A stretch of 64,000 nt of DNA from assembly GCA_022820485.1 (NCBI GenBank), contig JAJEFJ010000001.1:94112-158111 (forward strand). The letters run 5' to 3'. Made by a program: the position numbers and the translations under genes. The notes beneath the pieces are model-generated. The model made no database searches. It was not told where the DNA came from and saw only the letters and a program-made list of their open reading frames with translations. Numbering within the stretch: position 1 is the first letter of the stretch; each line of letters starts with the position of its first letter. Source of the DNA: Candidatus Latescibacterota bacterium (GTDB lineage: Bacteria > Latescibacterota > UBA2968 > UBA8231). Of this stretch, positions 25,236-32,842 are shown one piece after another.

Positions 25236-25356
25236 CTGACGTTACGCATCTGCGCCGAAGCGATAGATGTAGGGGCGTCCCTTGTGGGCGCCCAGGCAAC
25301 AGCCCCAGACCTACGAGGGCAACCACAAGGGTTGCCCCTACCATGCGTAACATCAG
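25236..25356. mobile_element. MITE-like element with 7-bp target duplication (copy 2)
   Basis: A 121-bp element with ends CTGACGTTACGCAT and ATGCGTAACATCAG, flanked by TTATTAA on both sides (25229-25235 and 25357-25363). The ends match those of the element at 12448. The interior differs: it contains GTAGGGGCGTCCCTTGTGGG and its imperfect inverted partner (GGGCAACCACAAGGGTTGCC), a string dispersed in many genomes. It lies between divergent genes, PhyH on the left and a sulfatase on the right. Confidence 0.8.
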
Positions 25357-25365
25357 TTATTAATT

Positions 25366-25390
25366 TAATGCCTAATGCCTAATGCCTAAT
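25366..25390. repeat. TAATGCC tandem repeat, three units
   Basis: Three perfect TAATGCC units followed by a partial TAAT, directly after the MITE and before the sulfatase ribosome-binding site. It may be a slippage-prone spacer. Confidence 0.75.
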
Positions 25391-25411
25391 TTACGAAGAA
25401 GGAGTCCCTTC

Positions 25412-27043
25412 ATGCCCACCACCTCCCAGCGTCCCAACATCGTCCTCATCCTCGCCGACGACATGGGCTATTCCGACCTCGGCTGCTACGGCTCTGAAAT
25501 CCGCACCCCCAACCTAGACGGCCTCGCCGCCCAAGGGTTGCGCTTTTCGCAGATGTACAATTTCGCCCGCTGCTGCCCCTCGCGCGCGGCTCTGCTGACC
25601 GGCCTCTATCCGCACCAAGCCGGCATCGGCCACATGGCCGGCGGCATTCCCAACGCCCCCGGTTACGGCGGCTACCTGCGCCACTCGGCCGTCACCATCG
25701 CCCAAGTGCTCAAGGAGCGCGGCTATCGCACCCTAATGTCGGGCAAGTGGCACTGCGGCAAAAGGCCCAACAGCGCCGACAGCCCTCCCGAAATGCAGCA
25801 CGGCTTCGACCGCCTCTTTGGCCTCGGTAGAAACAGCGGCTACTTTGGCGGGCGCACCTGCACCCTCGACGGCAAACCTATCGCCGCAAACCCCAGCGAC
25901 TTCTACCTCACCGACGCCATCTCCGACCACGCCGTTGACTTCATTGCCGAAAGCGCCGACCAGCCCTTTTTCATGTACGTCGCATACACAGCGCCGCACT
26001 GGCCGCTCCACGCCTTTGAGGAAGACATCGCCCGCTACCAAGGCCAGTACCGCAAAGGCGGCTGGGATGCAGCGCGCACCGCCCGCCACGAAGCGCTCAA
26101 AGACATGGAAGTCGTCAGCTCTCACTGGGACATATCGCCCCGCGACGAGGACGCACCCCCTTGGCCTGAAGCGGCTGACCCAGATTGGGAAGACCGGCGC
26201 ATGGCCGTGTACGCCGCCCAAGTCGATCGCATGGACCAAGGCATCGGCCGCATCCTCGCCAAACTCCGCGAACACAACGTGGAGAACAACACCATCGTCA
26301 TTTTCCTCTCGGACAACGGCGGCTGCGCTGAATTTCTGTGCGAGGATGGCAATCGCATCGACTGGGTCTTTTTACAGGGCCTCACCACCCACGACGGACG
26401 GCCCGTGCAAATGGGCAACATCCCCGGTCTAATGCCTGGAGCTGAGGACACCTACATGAGCTACGACGTGCCTTGGGCCAATGTCAGCACCACCCCCTTC
26501 CGCCGCTACAAGCGCTGGGTCCACGAAGGCGGCATCGCCACCCCCTGCATCGTCCGCTGGCCTGCTACCATAAAACAACCCGACCTCGCGCACGCCCCGG
26601 CCCAAATCATCGACATCACCGCAACCCTCATCGACGCGGCCGGCGCTTCCTATCCCACCGAATACGACGGCCACACCATCACCCCCCTCGAAGGCGAGAG
26701 CTTCCTCGCGCTCCTCGAAGGCCGCGAGTGGTCGCGGGAAAAGCCTATGTACTGGGAGCACGAAGGCAATGCCGCCATCCGCATCGGACCGTGGAAACTA
26801 GTCTGCGAAACCAGCGGCCAAGGCGGCTGGGAACTCTACAACATGGACGAAGATCGCACCGAACTCAACGACCTAGCGGAGCGGGAAAAAGATAGAGTTA
26901 GAGAAATGGAACAGCGCTACCGCGAATGGGCCGACCGCGCCGATGTCCTGCCCTGGCCCATCAACCCCGGCGTGTGGAGATTCCCCGGTATGCGCCCGGA
27001 CGGCACCTTCTACATGCGCGGCCAGCACGGCCACATGGTCTAA
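25412..27043 (+). CDS. Sulfatase (arylsulfatase-like, S1 family)
   Basis: A 543-residue sulfatase. Paired metal Asp are in VLILADDMGYSDLG, the modified cysteine is C55 in C-P-S-R (FARCCPSRAALLTG), the catalytic Lys/His region is MSGKWHCGKRP, and late ligands are in VIFLSDNGGCAE. This is the longer arylsulfatase A type, distinct from the two shorter ones in the window. No convincing signal peptide is seen. The start at 25412 is chosen because AAGGAG lies 8 bases upstream; the frame is open back to 25382 through the tandem repeat. Confidence 0.93.
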   Translation: MPTTSQRPNIVLILADDMGYSDLGCYGSEIRTPNLDGLAAQGLRFSQMYNFARCCPSRAALLTGLYPHQAGIGHMAGGIPNAPGYGGYLRHSAVTIAQVLKERGYRTLMSGKWHCGKRPNSADSPPEMQHGFDRLFGLGRNSGYFGGRTCTLDGKPIAANPSDFYLTDAISDHAVDFIAESADQPFFMYVAYTAPHWPLHAFEEDIARYQGQYRKGGWDAARTARHEALKDMEVVSSHWDISPRDEDAPPWPEAADPDWEDRRMAVYAAQVDRMDQGIGRILAKLREHNVENNTIVIFLSDNGGCAEFLCEDGNRIDWVFLQGLTTHDGRPVQMGNIPGLMPGAEDTYMSYDVPWANVSTTPFRRYKRWVHEGGIATPCIVRWPATIKQPDLAHAPAQIIDITATLIDAAGASYPTEYDGHTITPLEGESFLALLEGREWSREKPMYWEHEGNAAIRIGPWKLVCETSGQGGWELYNMDEDRTELNDLAEREKDRVREMEQRYREWADRADVLPWPINPGVWRFPGMRPDGTFYMRGQHGHMV

Positions 27044-27064
27044 GACGCCCCTACTGCACCACTC

Positions 27065-28735
27065 CTACCTCCCTGTAAATCTCTGCACAACCCCTACCTT
27101 CCGGTAAATCTCCTCGCGCACCTTGTAGATTTCCCGCGCCTCTTGGGTCATCTCCGCTCCACCCCGTTCCGTCCATTCGGCCACGAAATAGTCGAAATAG
27201 TCGAGGGTGCGCTCGCCTCGTATGATCTCGGCGTAAACCGTCATCTGCAAATTGCGTAGATCGCGCAAGTGCTTGATCGACGAAGGTACCACGTCCGGCT
27301 TGCCGAACAGGCCGGCCTGCGCCCACTCGGTGCGCTGATAGCGCTCGCGGTGTTGTAGCATCGCCGTCGGCAAGTACTTGTCGGCAATGGCGGGCCGGAC
27401 CCCGCAGGGCGCGAAAAAGCCGCCCGGGCCATCGACGCTCAACACAGTCAGATGCTTGCTGGCGACGTTGCGGTCGTCGTAGGGCGGTAGATGGTACAGG
27501 CCGCGCTCGGCGTCGAACTCCCAATGCACGCCACGCTGGCCCATCCGCACCTCGACAAAGAGCTTTTCCTCAACCGCTAGCGCCTCGAAAATTTTGAGCA
27601 TCCGCACCACCTTCTCAGGCGCGGTCGCCACCTGCTTGCCGAAGACAAAGACATGGGCGGCCGTGCTCCACACCCGTCCCCCTCGGATGCCCTCCGGGCC
27701 AGCCGGAAACGGCCCGACCACCACCTCGGCACCCGGCTGCAACTCGGCAATGACCGATACCAACGATGCCTTGTTGTACTTGTCAAAGCTGCTATAGCCG
27801 CCGTGGCTAAAGAGGTACCCCGTCTTGCCGCTGACGAATTTCTGGTAGGGTATTGGGCTGCTCTTGATTTGGCCGATCGCAAAGTCGGGGTCAATCAATC
27901 CATCGACGTACCACTTGTGCAAAAGGCCCAAGATCTCTTTCACCTCGGGCCGGGTCCCACCCCACACAACCTCGCCATCGCGCAACATCCAGCCGTGCGG
28001 CACGATCCCGTAGGCCCCGAAGACCGCACCGAAGACATTGAACCAAGCCTGCGCATTGGGACACATGCCGTAGGTGTCTTGTATCCCATTGCCGTCCGGG
28101 TCCTCGTGGCGAAATTTCCACAGCGCCGTGTACATCTCGTCGAGGGTCTCCGGCACCTTGTCGATGCCGACGTTGCGCAGCCAGTCCATCCTCCAGATCC
28201 CCGGCACAGGATAGCCGAGACTGCTACCCCAAGTGGGGATGCCGTAGTTGGCCCCCTTCCAGTAGGCATAGAGCCACGCCGAGGGTGCGTACTCGTTGAG
28301 ATAGCGCACGTAGTTGGGCGCGTGTTTTTGGATGACCTCGTAGGGAATGGGCAGCGCATAGCCGTGATGGGCGTCCTTTTGCACCACGACCGGATCGCCG
28401 GCGTAGAACAAATCGGGCACATTGCCGCCAGCAAAGACCAGCGGCCGACGGCGCATATAGGCAAAATGACTAGTAAACTGCGGCTTGAAATCGACGTTGA
28501 ACCGCGCTTCGAGCCGCTTTTCGATCCAGGTTCCCTCGCGCGCAGTGGGGAAGCGCGGGATGCTCATCCAAGAGATCTCAAGCCGCTCTGCCGGGTCATC
28601 GACCACCGCATCCCAGTCGATACTCAGTTCTGCCTCTGCCGCCTGCATCCTCCGCGCCTGCCGCTCGGCGAGGGCATATACAGTGCTAATGCCAGCGAAA
28701 AACACCAACAGGGCGAGAAGTTTTCTCCGCGTCAT
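27065..28735 (-). CDS. LipO/LplA-like extracellular solute-binding protein
   Basis: A 556-residue exported protein with an N-terminal hydrophobic segment (RRKLLALLVFFAGISTVYAL) and no lipobox cysteine. The body resembles large binding proteins of LplABC-type importers: RLEARFNVDFKPQ, VPDLFYAGDPVVVQKD, GIPTWGSSLGYPVPGIWRMD, and the calcium-loop-like EDPDGNGIQDTYGM. LplB/LplC-type permeases lie far away at 12528-14305 and lack a binding protein, so this could be their partner (inference). It converges with the sulfatase; 21 bases separate the ends. Confidence 0.75.
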   Translation of the reverse strand: MTRRKLLALLVFFAGISTVYALAERQARRMQAAEAELSIDWDAVVDDPAERLEISWMSIPRFPTAREGTWIEKRLEARFNVDFKPQFTSHFAYMRRRPLVFAGGNVPDLFYAGDPVVVQKDAHHGYALPIPYEVIQKHAPNYVRYLNEYAPSAWLYAYWKGANYGIPTWGSSLGYPVPGIWRMDWLRNVGIDKVPETLDEMYTALWKFRHEDPDGNGIQDTYGMCPNAQAWFNVFGAVFGAYGIVPHGWMLRDGEVVWGGTRPEVKEILGLLHKWYVDGLIDPDFAIGQIKSSPIPYQKFVSGKTGYLFSHGGYSSFDKYNKASLVSVIAELQPGAEVVVGPFPAGPEGIRGGRVWSTAAHVFVFGKQVATAPEKVVRMLKIFEALAVEEKLFVEVRMGQRGVHWEFDAERGLYHLPPYDDRNVASKHLTVLSVDGPGGFFAPCGVRPAIADKYLPTAMLQHRERYQRTEWAQAGLFGKPDVVPSSIKHLRDLRNLQMTVYAEIIRGERTLDYFDYFVAEWTERGGAEMTQEAREIYKVREEIYRKVGVVQRFTGR

Positions 28736-28766
28736 AGTACCCTAATTAGGGATCGATTCTGAACCG

Positions 28767-28837
28767 GCCACTTCGACAAGCTCAGTGGCCTACTTGGGCG
28801 AGCTTCAGTGTCCGGCCATTGAGCTTGTCGAAGTGGC
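28767..28837. repeat. Long inverted repeat with GCCACTTCGACAAGCTCA arms
   Basis: Perfect 18-bp arms (28767-28784 and 28820-28837) around a 35-base spacer. The TTCGACAAGCTCA string belongs to a repeat dispersed in many bacterial genomes. It lies upstream of the LipO-like gene and directly beside a terminator of the next gene. Confidence 0.8.
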
Positions 28838-28841
28838 ATCT

Positions 28842-28880
28842 AAAAAACAAGGGAGGCAGATCGCAATCGATCCACCTCCC
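28842..28880 (-). terminator. Rho-independent terminator of the CBM9-like gene
   Basis: Read on the minus strand: GGGAGG, a short internal loop, GATCG, loop ATTG, CGATC and CCTCCC, then TTGTTTTTT. It lies 30 bases beyond the stop of the secreted protein gene at 28910, a standard intrinsic terminator placement. Confidence 0.85.
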
Positions 28881-28909
28881 TAAGTCAAACCCGCAAACTG
28901 CCGGGCCAG

Positions 28910-29854
28910 CTACTGCATGTACGAAGCCTTGATGTGGCCCCAGCTATCGTTCTCGACGGCGGTTGGCAAAAGATCCATCTGCGCCGGCAGCAAGATGAAG
29001 TCGGTGATGCACTTGCCATCGCCGTTGCCGCAGCGCGCACCGCCCATACGCCAAGCGGCAAAGCGGCGGTCGGTGTCGTTGTCGGTGCCTACGTCGTTGT
29101 CGATAATCGAGATGCCCAGACCGATGATGTCGTTTTCACCAAAGTCGTGCTGGACGCTGTTTTCGGGCGACGCGTGATCGAAGTCGTCCCAGCCCACGGT
29201 CCACCACTCAACTTGGAAGGTCGCCTCAGTGGCGTGTGCGCCGTTGAGATTGAAGGAGTTGGGGCAACACGAATAAGGCTCGACGTCGTGCCAAGTGGCG
29301 CTTGAGGCCCAAAGCCAGTTCCAGCCAATCGGCTCCATCGGCGGCCAGCGGTAGTGGCTCATCTGGTTGAGGCGTCCCCGGTTGCGCAGCACTTCTTCCT
29401 CGGTGTCGAAATCGTCGGCACCAAACCACGAGACATCGCCGCCGTGGTTGGCGTCGAGGTTGATCTCAAAGCTGTCGTCGCCGCCAGCGCCACCTATGCC
29501 GCCGGCATCGCGATCCCATAGATCGTCGAAGCGGTCATAGACGAAGTAGAGGCGGTCCAGCTCGTCGTTCCAGCCCGAGGTCCAGCGAAAGTTCAGATCC
29601 GCGGTATTGACCTCGGCCCCAACCTCGCCGGCCACCACCACGTGCAGAAGCTCGCCGTTGAATTCGCTGAACGGCGTGAGCCACAAATTGTCGGGCACTA
29701 CGTCCCACTCGGAAATATCGCCGTCCATCACCGGCAGATGCGACGTGGGCCACTGCCAGACGCCCAAAATCAGTCCCTCGGGCACGTGCGCCGAAGAAGG
29801 CGAACTCAGGCCCAAAAGCGATACGGCCACACTCAGCGTCAATAATTTCCTCAT
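28910..29854 (-). CDS. Secreted CBM9/DOMON-like protein
   Basis: A 314-residue protein with a clear signal peptide (KLLTLSVAVSLLGLSSPSSA). The mature part opens with a CBM9-like DGDISEWDVVPDNLW segment, then a RLYFVYDRFDDLWDRD beta region and an FEINLDANHGG segment, consistent with a family 9-like carbohydrate-binding or DOMON-type sandwich. It is probably periplasmic or extracellular. It is a single-gene unit with its own terminator and lies upstream of the LipO-like gene. The ligand is unknown. Confidence 0.65.
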   Translation of the reverse strand: MRKLLTLSVAVSLLGLSSPSSAHVPEGLILGVWQWPTSHLPVMDGDISEWDVVPDNLWLTPFSEFNGELLHVVVAGEVGAEVNTADLNFRWTSGWNDELDRLYFVYDRFDDLWDRDAGGIGGAGGDDSFEINLDANHGGDVSWFGADDFDTEEEVLRNRGRLNQMSHYRWPPMEPIGWNWLWASSATWHDVEPYSCCPNSFNLNGAHATEATFQVEWWTVGWDDFDHASPENSVQHDFGENDIIGLGISIIDNDVGTDNDTDRRFAAWRMGGARCGNGDGKCITDFILLPAQMDLLPTAVENDSWGHIKASYMQ

Positions 29855-29985
29855 AGTTTATCTCCCTCTCCTAAAATGGGGGTTACTTTGATAAAATTCT
29901 CGCGCCCATATTCGAGGCGCTCTTTGAATCATATTATCTTTTTACTAACAAATGGCTCTTATGTTGTCAATGTATTTTTAGAGCC

Positions 29986-30267
29986 GTGTCGCAATCTAAA
30001 AGGCGCGTTGACATCCTCAAAATCATGCTCTTAATCGTCCTCATCCTCCTCGCGCTCTACCCAGCGGCCTCCCGTGCCCAACCATCCGCTTCCGAGCGCA
30101 TGGCCGCCCACCTGCGCCAGCTCGCCAGCTCGCCATGGACCAGATTCTTCACATCCGCGAAGGAGACGCCGCGCCTATCCCAATCCACCTCAACCGCCTC
30201 TCCCTCTCCTCTGCCCATCACCCAATCAGCCCCTAACACCCCCTATCGGACTTGGCATAATGGCTAA
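29986..30267 (+). CDS. Possible small exported protein, unknown
   Basis: A 93-residue frame with a GTG start. The N-terminus looks like a signal peptide or membrane anchor (VDILKIMLLIVLILLALYP, then AASRAQ). The rest is Ser/Thr/Pro-rich and matches nothing known. There is no strong ribosome-binding site. It may be real or chance; the hydrophobic leader is the only support. Confidence 0.35.
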   Translation: MSQSKRRVDILKIMLLIVLILLALYPAASRAQPSASERMAAHLRQLASSPWTRFFTSAKETPRLSQSTSTASPSPLPITQSAPNTPYRTWHNG

Positions 30268-30284
30268 TCATATATATAATTAGC
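30263..30284. promoter_or_regulatory. Palindrome at the BrnTA promoter
   Basis: Arms GCTAAT and ATTAGC flank a 10-base AT-only-like core that contains a TATAAT-type string, immediately before the BrnT start. The position suits an operator overlapping the -10 box for repression by the antitoxin or the complex. Inferred from position. Confidence 0.45.
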
Positions 30285-30286
30285 TT

Positions 30287-30559
30287 ATGGCAATGCAGCC
30301 AGCCTATGAATGGGACGAAGTCAAGCGACGTTCCAACCGGGCTAAACATCGCGTGGATTTCACCGCGCTGGAAGCCTTCGAGTGGGATACCGCGATCATC
30401 GAACTGGATGATTATCCAGAGGAAGAACGCTGGAACGCCATCGGCTTCATCGGTCTCGTTTTGCACTTCGTTGTCTACGCCGAGCGCGGGGACCGCATTC
30501 GCATAATCAGTCTGCGCAAGGCAGACCGGAAGGAGATTAGTAAATATGCCCAAGCTTAA
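30287..30559 (+). CDS. brnT: BrnT family toxin
   Basis: A 90-residue ribonuclease toxin. It shows the BrnT pattern YEWDEVKRRSNRAKHRVDF at the start (WD-x-x-K...N-x-x-KH), then AFEWDTAII, ERWNAIGFIG and the C-terminal RIRIISLRKADRKEISKY. BrnT has a RelE-like fold and cleaves RNA. The antitoxin gene overlaps its end by 14 bases. An ATG six bases inside is an alternative start. Confidence 0.92.
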   Translation: MAMQPAYEWDEVKRRSNRAKHRVDFTALEAFEWDTAIIELDDYPEEERWNAIGFIGLVLHFVVYAERGDRIRIISLRKADRKEISKYAQA

Positions 30560-30941
30560 GCCCGGAACCGTTTGGCCGAAACCGGCCAAGGTCGATTTGA
30601 CCCAAGAACAAATCGACGAAATCGCGGCAATGGACATGACGTTCGCTGAGGTCGAAACAAAATATGGCGAGGATATCGCCATTCGAGTTGGCATCGCTAG
30701 GGACCCCGACACGCGGGAACTCACCGATGAAGACTTCGCAAGGATGCGCCCGGCGACTGAAACCGCGCCGCATCTTGTTGAGGCGTATCGGCGGACGCGC
30801 GGCAAGCAGAAAGCGCCGACCAAAGATCGCATCTCCATCTGTCTCGACGCGGATATCACGGCTTACTTCCGGGCGACAGGCAAAGGCTGGCAGACGCGGC
30901 TTAACGATACGTTGCGCCGGGCGGTATTTGGCGACCCCTAA
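30546..30941 (+). CDS. brnA: BrnA family antitoxin
   Basis: A 131-residue antitoxin. The N-terminal part is acidic (LTQEQIDEIAAMDMTFAEVE). The C-terminal BrnA motif is RISICLDADITAYFRATGKG then WQTRLNDTLRRAV, a ribbon-helix-helix-type DNA-binding end. It neutralises BrnT and represses the operon. It overlaps the toxin gene, as in other brnTA loci. Confidence 0.92.
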   Translation: MPKLKPGTVWPKPAKVDLTQEQIDEIAAMDMTFAEVETKYGEDIAIRVGIARDPDTRELTDEDFARMRPATETAPHLVEAYRRTRGKQKAPTKDRISICLDADITAYFRATGKGWQTRLNDTLRRAVFGDP

Positions 30942-31053
30942 CATTTAGAAGACAAAGGCTTCTTCAACCTGCCGCTGCGCCTCTTTTTGGTCCGGTTGGC
31001 TTGGTGCCCACACACTTTCGCGCGAAAACTCGAATTCTTCCAGCCATGCCAAG

Positions 31054-32826
31054 TCAATGTCCCTCGATCGCCGAAATCGCCTCTTCCACCGTCCGCCGCC
31101 CCTCGCTCCGCACCCCAATCTCGACGTACGCAGTACGCGCCTGCTGCAGCACCTCTAGCGCCCGCGCCTGCTCGCCCTTCTTGCGGTACACCAACCCGAT
31201 ATTGCCCAAACTCTGCACCTCCCCCTGCCGATGCCCGATCAACTGAAAAACGTGCAGGGCGTCGCCAAATGCCTTAAGCGCCTCGTCCAAGCGGCCCTGC
31301 TCGAAGTAGATGTTGGCGATGTTGCTCAGTTGCGCGGCCTCGCCTTGGCGGTTGCCCGCTTGCGTGAAGACGTGCAGGGCGTTCTCAAAGGAGGCGAGCG
31401 CCTCGTCGATCTTGCCTTGGCGGAAGTGGAGGTGGCCGATGTAGTCGAGTTGGGTCGCTCCCTCGGCGAAAAGATCGAATTCGCGGTACAGCGATAGCGC
31501 CGCACGATGCGCTTTTATCGCCTCGTCTAGCTGCCCCTGCTTTTGCAGCACTTGACCGATCTTGCTCGACTGGACGGCTCGGCCGCGCGGATGGCCGTGG
31601 GCAACGTAGATCTCCAGCGCCGCTTCAAAGGCGACCAGCGCCGAATCCAAACGACCCTGGTACAGATGCACATCGCCAATGTGGTCCAGGGCCTGTGCCG
31701 GCTTGCCCGGGTGACTATCGTAGCGCCGGTAGAGCGCAAGCGCCGACTGGTACGCGGACAGCGCCGAATCCAAACGGCCCTGCTGGAAAAAAATGCGCGC
31801 CATGCGGTCGCGCGTCTCGGCTTGGCTAGCCACCTTTTCTTGTGCCCGATGTATAGAAAGCGCCTCGCGGTAGGCGACCAACGCGGCCTCTAGATCGTCC
31901 TGCTGCTGGTAAATCTGTCCGATTCGCACTAGCTGGGTTGCGCGGGCCGCGTCGGCGGCTAGGCGTTCGAGGACGACCAGTCCTGCGGAAAAGTAAAAGT
32001 GCGCCAAATCGAGCCGGCCTTCGTCTAGGTGGATGTTGCCGATATTCGTCAGACCGCCAGCTTGGCCGCGCAGATACTCCTCGTCTCGGTAGAGTTCCAG
32101 CGCCTCCACAAAAGCCGACCGCGCCGAATCCGCCGCACCCCGGACGAAGTAAACCGTGCCAATGCGGTCGAGGTCTCGCGCCAGTCCGAGGCGGTCACCG
32201 ATCCGACTGTGCCCATCCCGTGCCTGTTTTAGGAAGCCAAGCGCCTGCTCTGGATCGCCCTGCATGAAATAGGCCGCGCCCAGATCGCCGAGCGCTTGGG
32301 CTTCGCCAGCGGCAAAGCCGTTCTGCCGGTGCAGCGCCACCGCGCTTTGGTAGGATACCAGCGCCGAGTCGAGACGTCCTAGGCGCTGATGAGCTTGGCC
32401 CAGATTACCGAGCAAAGCGGCTCGAACATCTGGAGTCGCCTTAGAAAGTCCCAGTCCCTTTGCCAACACCTCCCCCGCCCTTTCATACTCGCCATCGCAC
32501 AGCAGCGCGACTCCCGCATTGAGCCAGACCGCCGGAGACGGTCGCCGCGCCGCGGCCTGCAAATAGCTCTCAGCCGCAGCACCGCAACGCCCCGCGCTGA
32601 GGTGGTCTTCACCCGCGTCAAAGTGCGCCCGCGCCGTAGCCTCCTCTTCGCCCTCTGCCGCAAAATCGACCCGCGCCGCCTTCAGCACCACCAACCCATG
32701 CGGGCTCTCGTAGAGGACGAGCGGCGCATCTGTGGATTCGCAGGACGCGAACAACGCAAATAGCAGTAGAACGCGATAGATAACTGTAGCAGTAGTTCGT
32801 CGGGAATCCCGATTTGATGAAGACAC
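31054..32826 (-). CDS. TPR-repeat lipoprotein
   Basis: A 590-residue protein with a leader ending FALFASC (Cys29, a possible lipobox) and about ten or more tetratricopeptide repeats from residue ~60 to the end. Examples are LGNLGQAHQRLGRLDSALVS, LTNIGNIHLDEGRLDLAHFY and LSNIANIYFEQGRLDEALKA. TPRs mediate protein-protein contacts; as a lipoprotein it would act in the periplasm or at the outer membrane. It is the last gene of a leftward operon with TolQ/ExbB, two ExbD and a CBM9-like protein, 16 bases after the latter. In Myxococcus machines of this type a TPR lipoprotein is also present, which supports a shared role (inference). Confidence 0.8.
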   Translation of the reverse strand: MSSSNRDSRRTTATVIYRVLLLFALFASCESTDAPLVLYESPHGLVVLKAARVDFAAEGEEEATARAHFDAGEDHLSAGRCGAAAESYLQAAARRPSPAVWLNAGVALLCDGEYERAGEVLAKGLGLSKATPDVRAALLGNLGQAHQRLGRLDSALVSYQSAVALHRQNGFAAGEAQALGDLGAAYFMQGDPEQALGFLKQARDGHSRIGDRLGLARDLDRIGTVYFVRGAADSARSAFVEALELYRDEEYLRGQAGGLTNIGNIHLDEGRLDLAHFYFSAGLVVLERLAADAARATQLVRIGQIYQQQDDLEAALVAYREALSIHRAQEKVASQAETRDRMARIFFQQGRLDSALSAYQSALALYRRYDSHPGKPAQALDHIGDVHLYQGRLDSALVAFEAALEIYVAHGHPRGRAVQSSKIGQVLQKQGQLDEAIKAHRAALSLYREFDLFAEGATQLDYIGHLHFRQGKIDEALASFENALHVFTQAGNRQGEAAQLSNIANIYFEQGRLDEALKAFGDALHVFQLIGHRQGEVQSLGNIGLVYRKKGEQARALEVLQQARTAYVEIGVRSEGRRTVEEAISAIEGH

Positions 32827-32842
32827 GGCTAGCCGCGTCTTC

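Noticed and set aside
25366..25390. TAATGCC repeats as a CRISPR-like array
   Set aside because: Units are 7 bp and contiguous with no spacers; a simple tandem repeat. No CRISPR array was seen anywhere in the window.
27653..28762. 369-codon plus-strand frame
   Set aside because: It is antisense to the LipO-like binding protein and has no recognisable domain.
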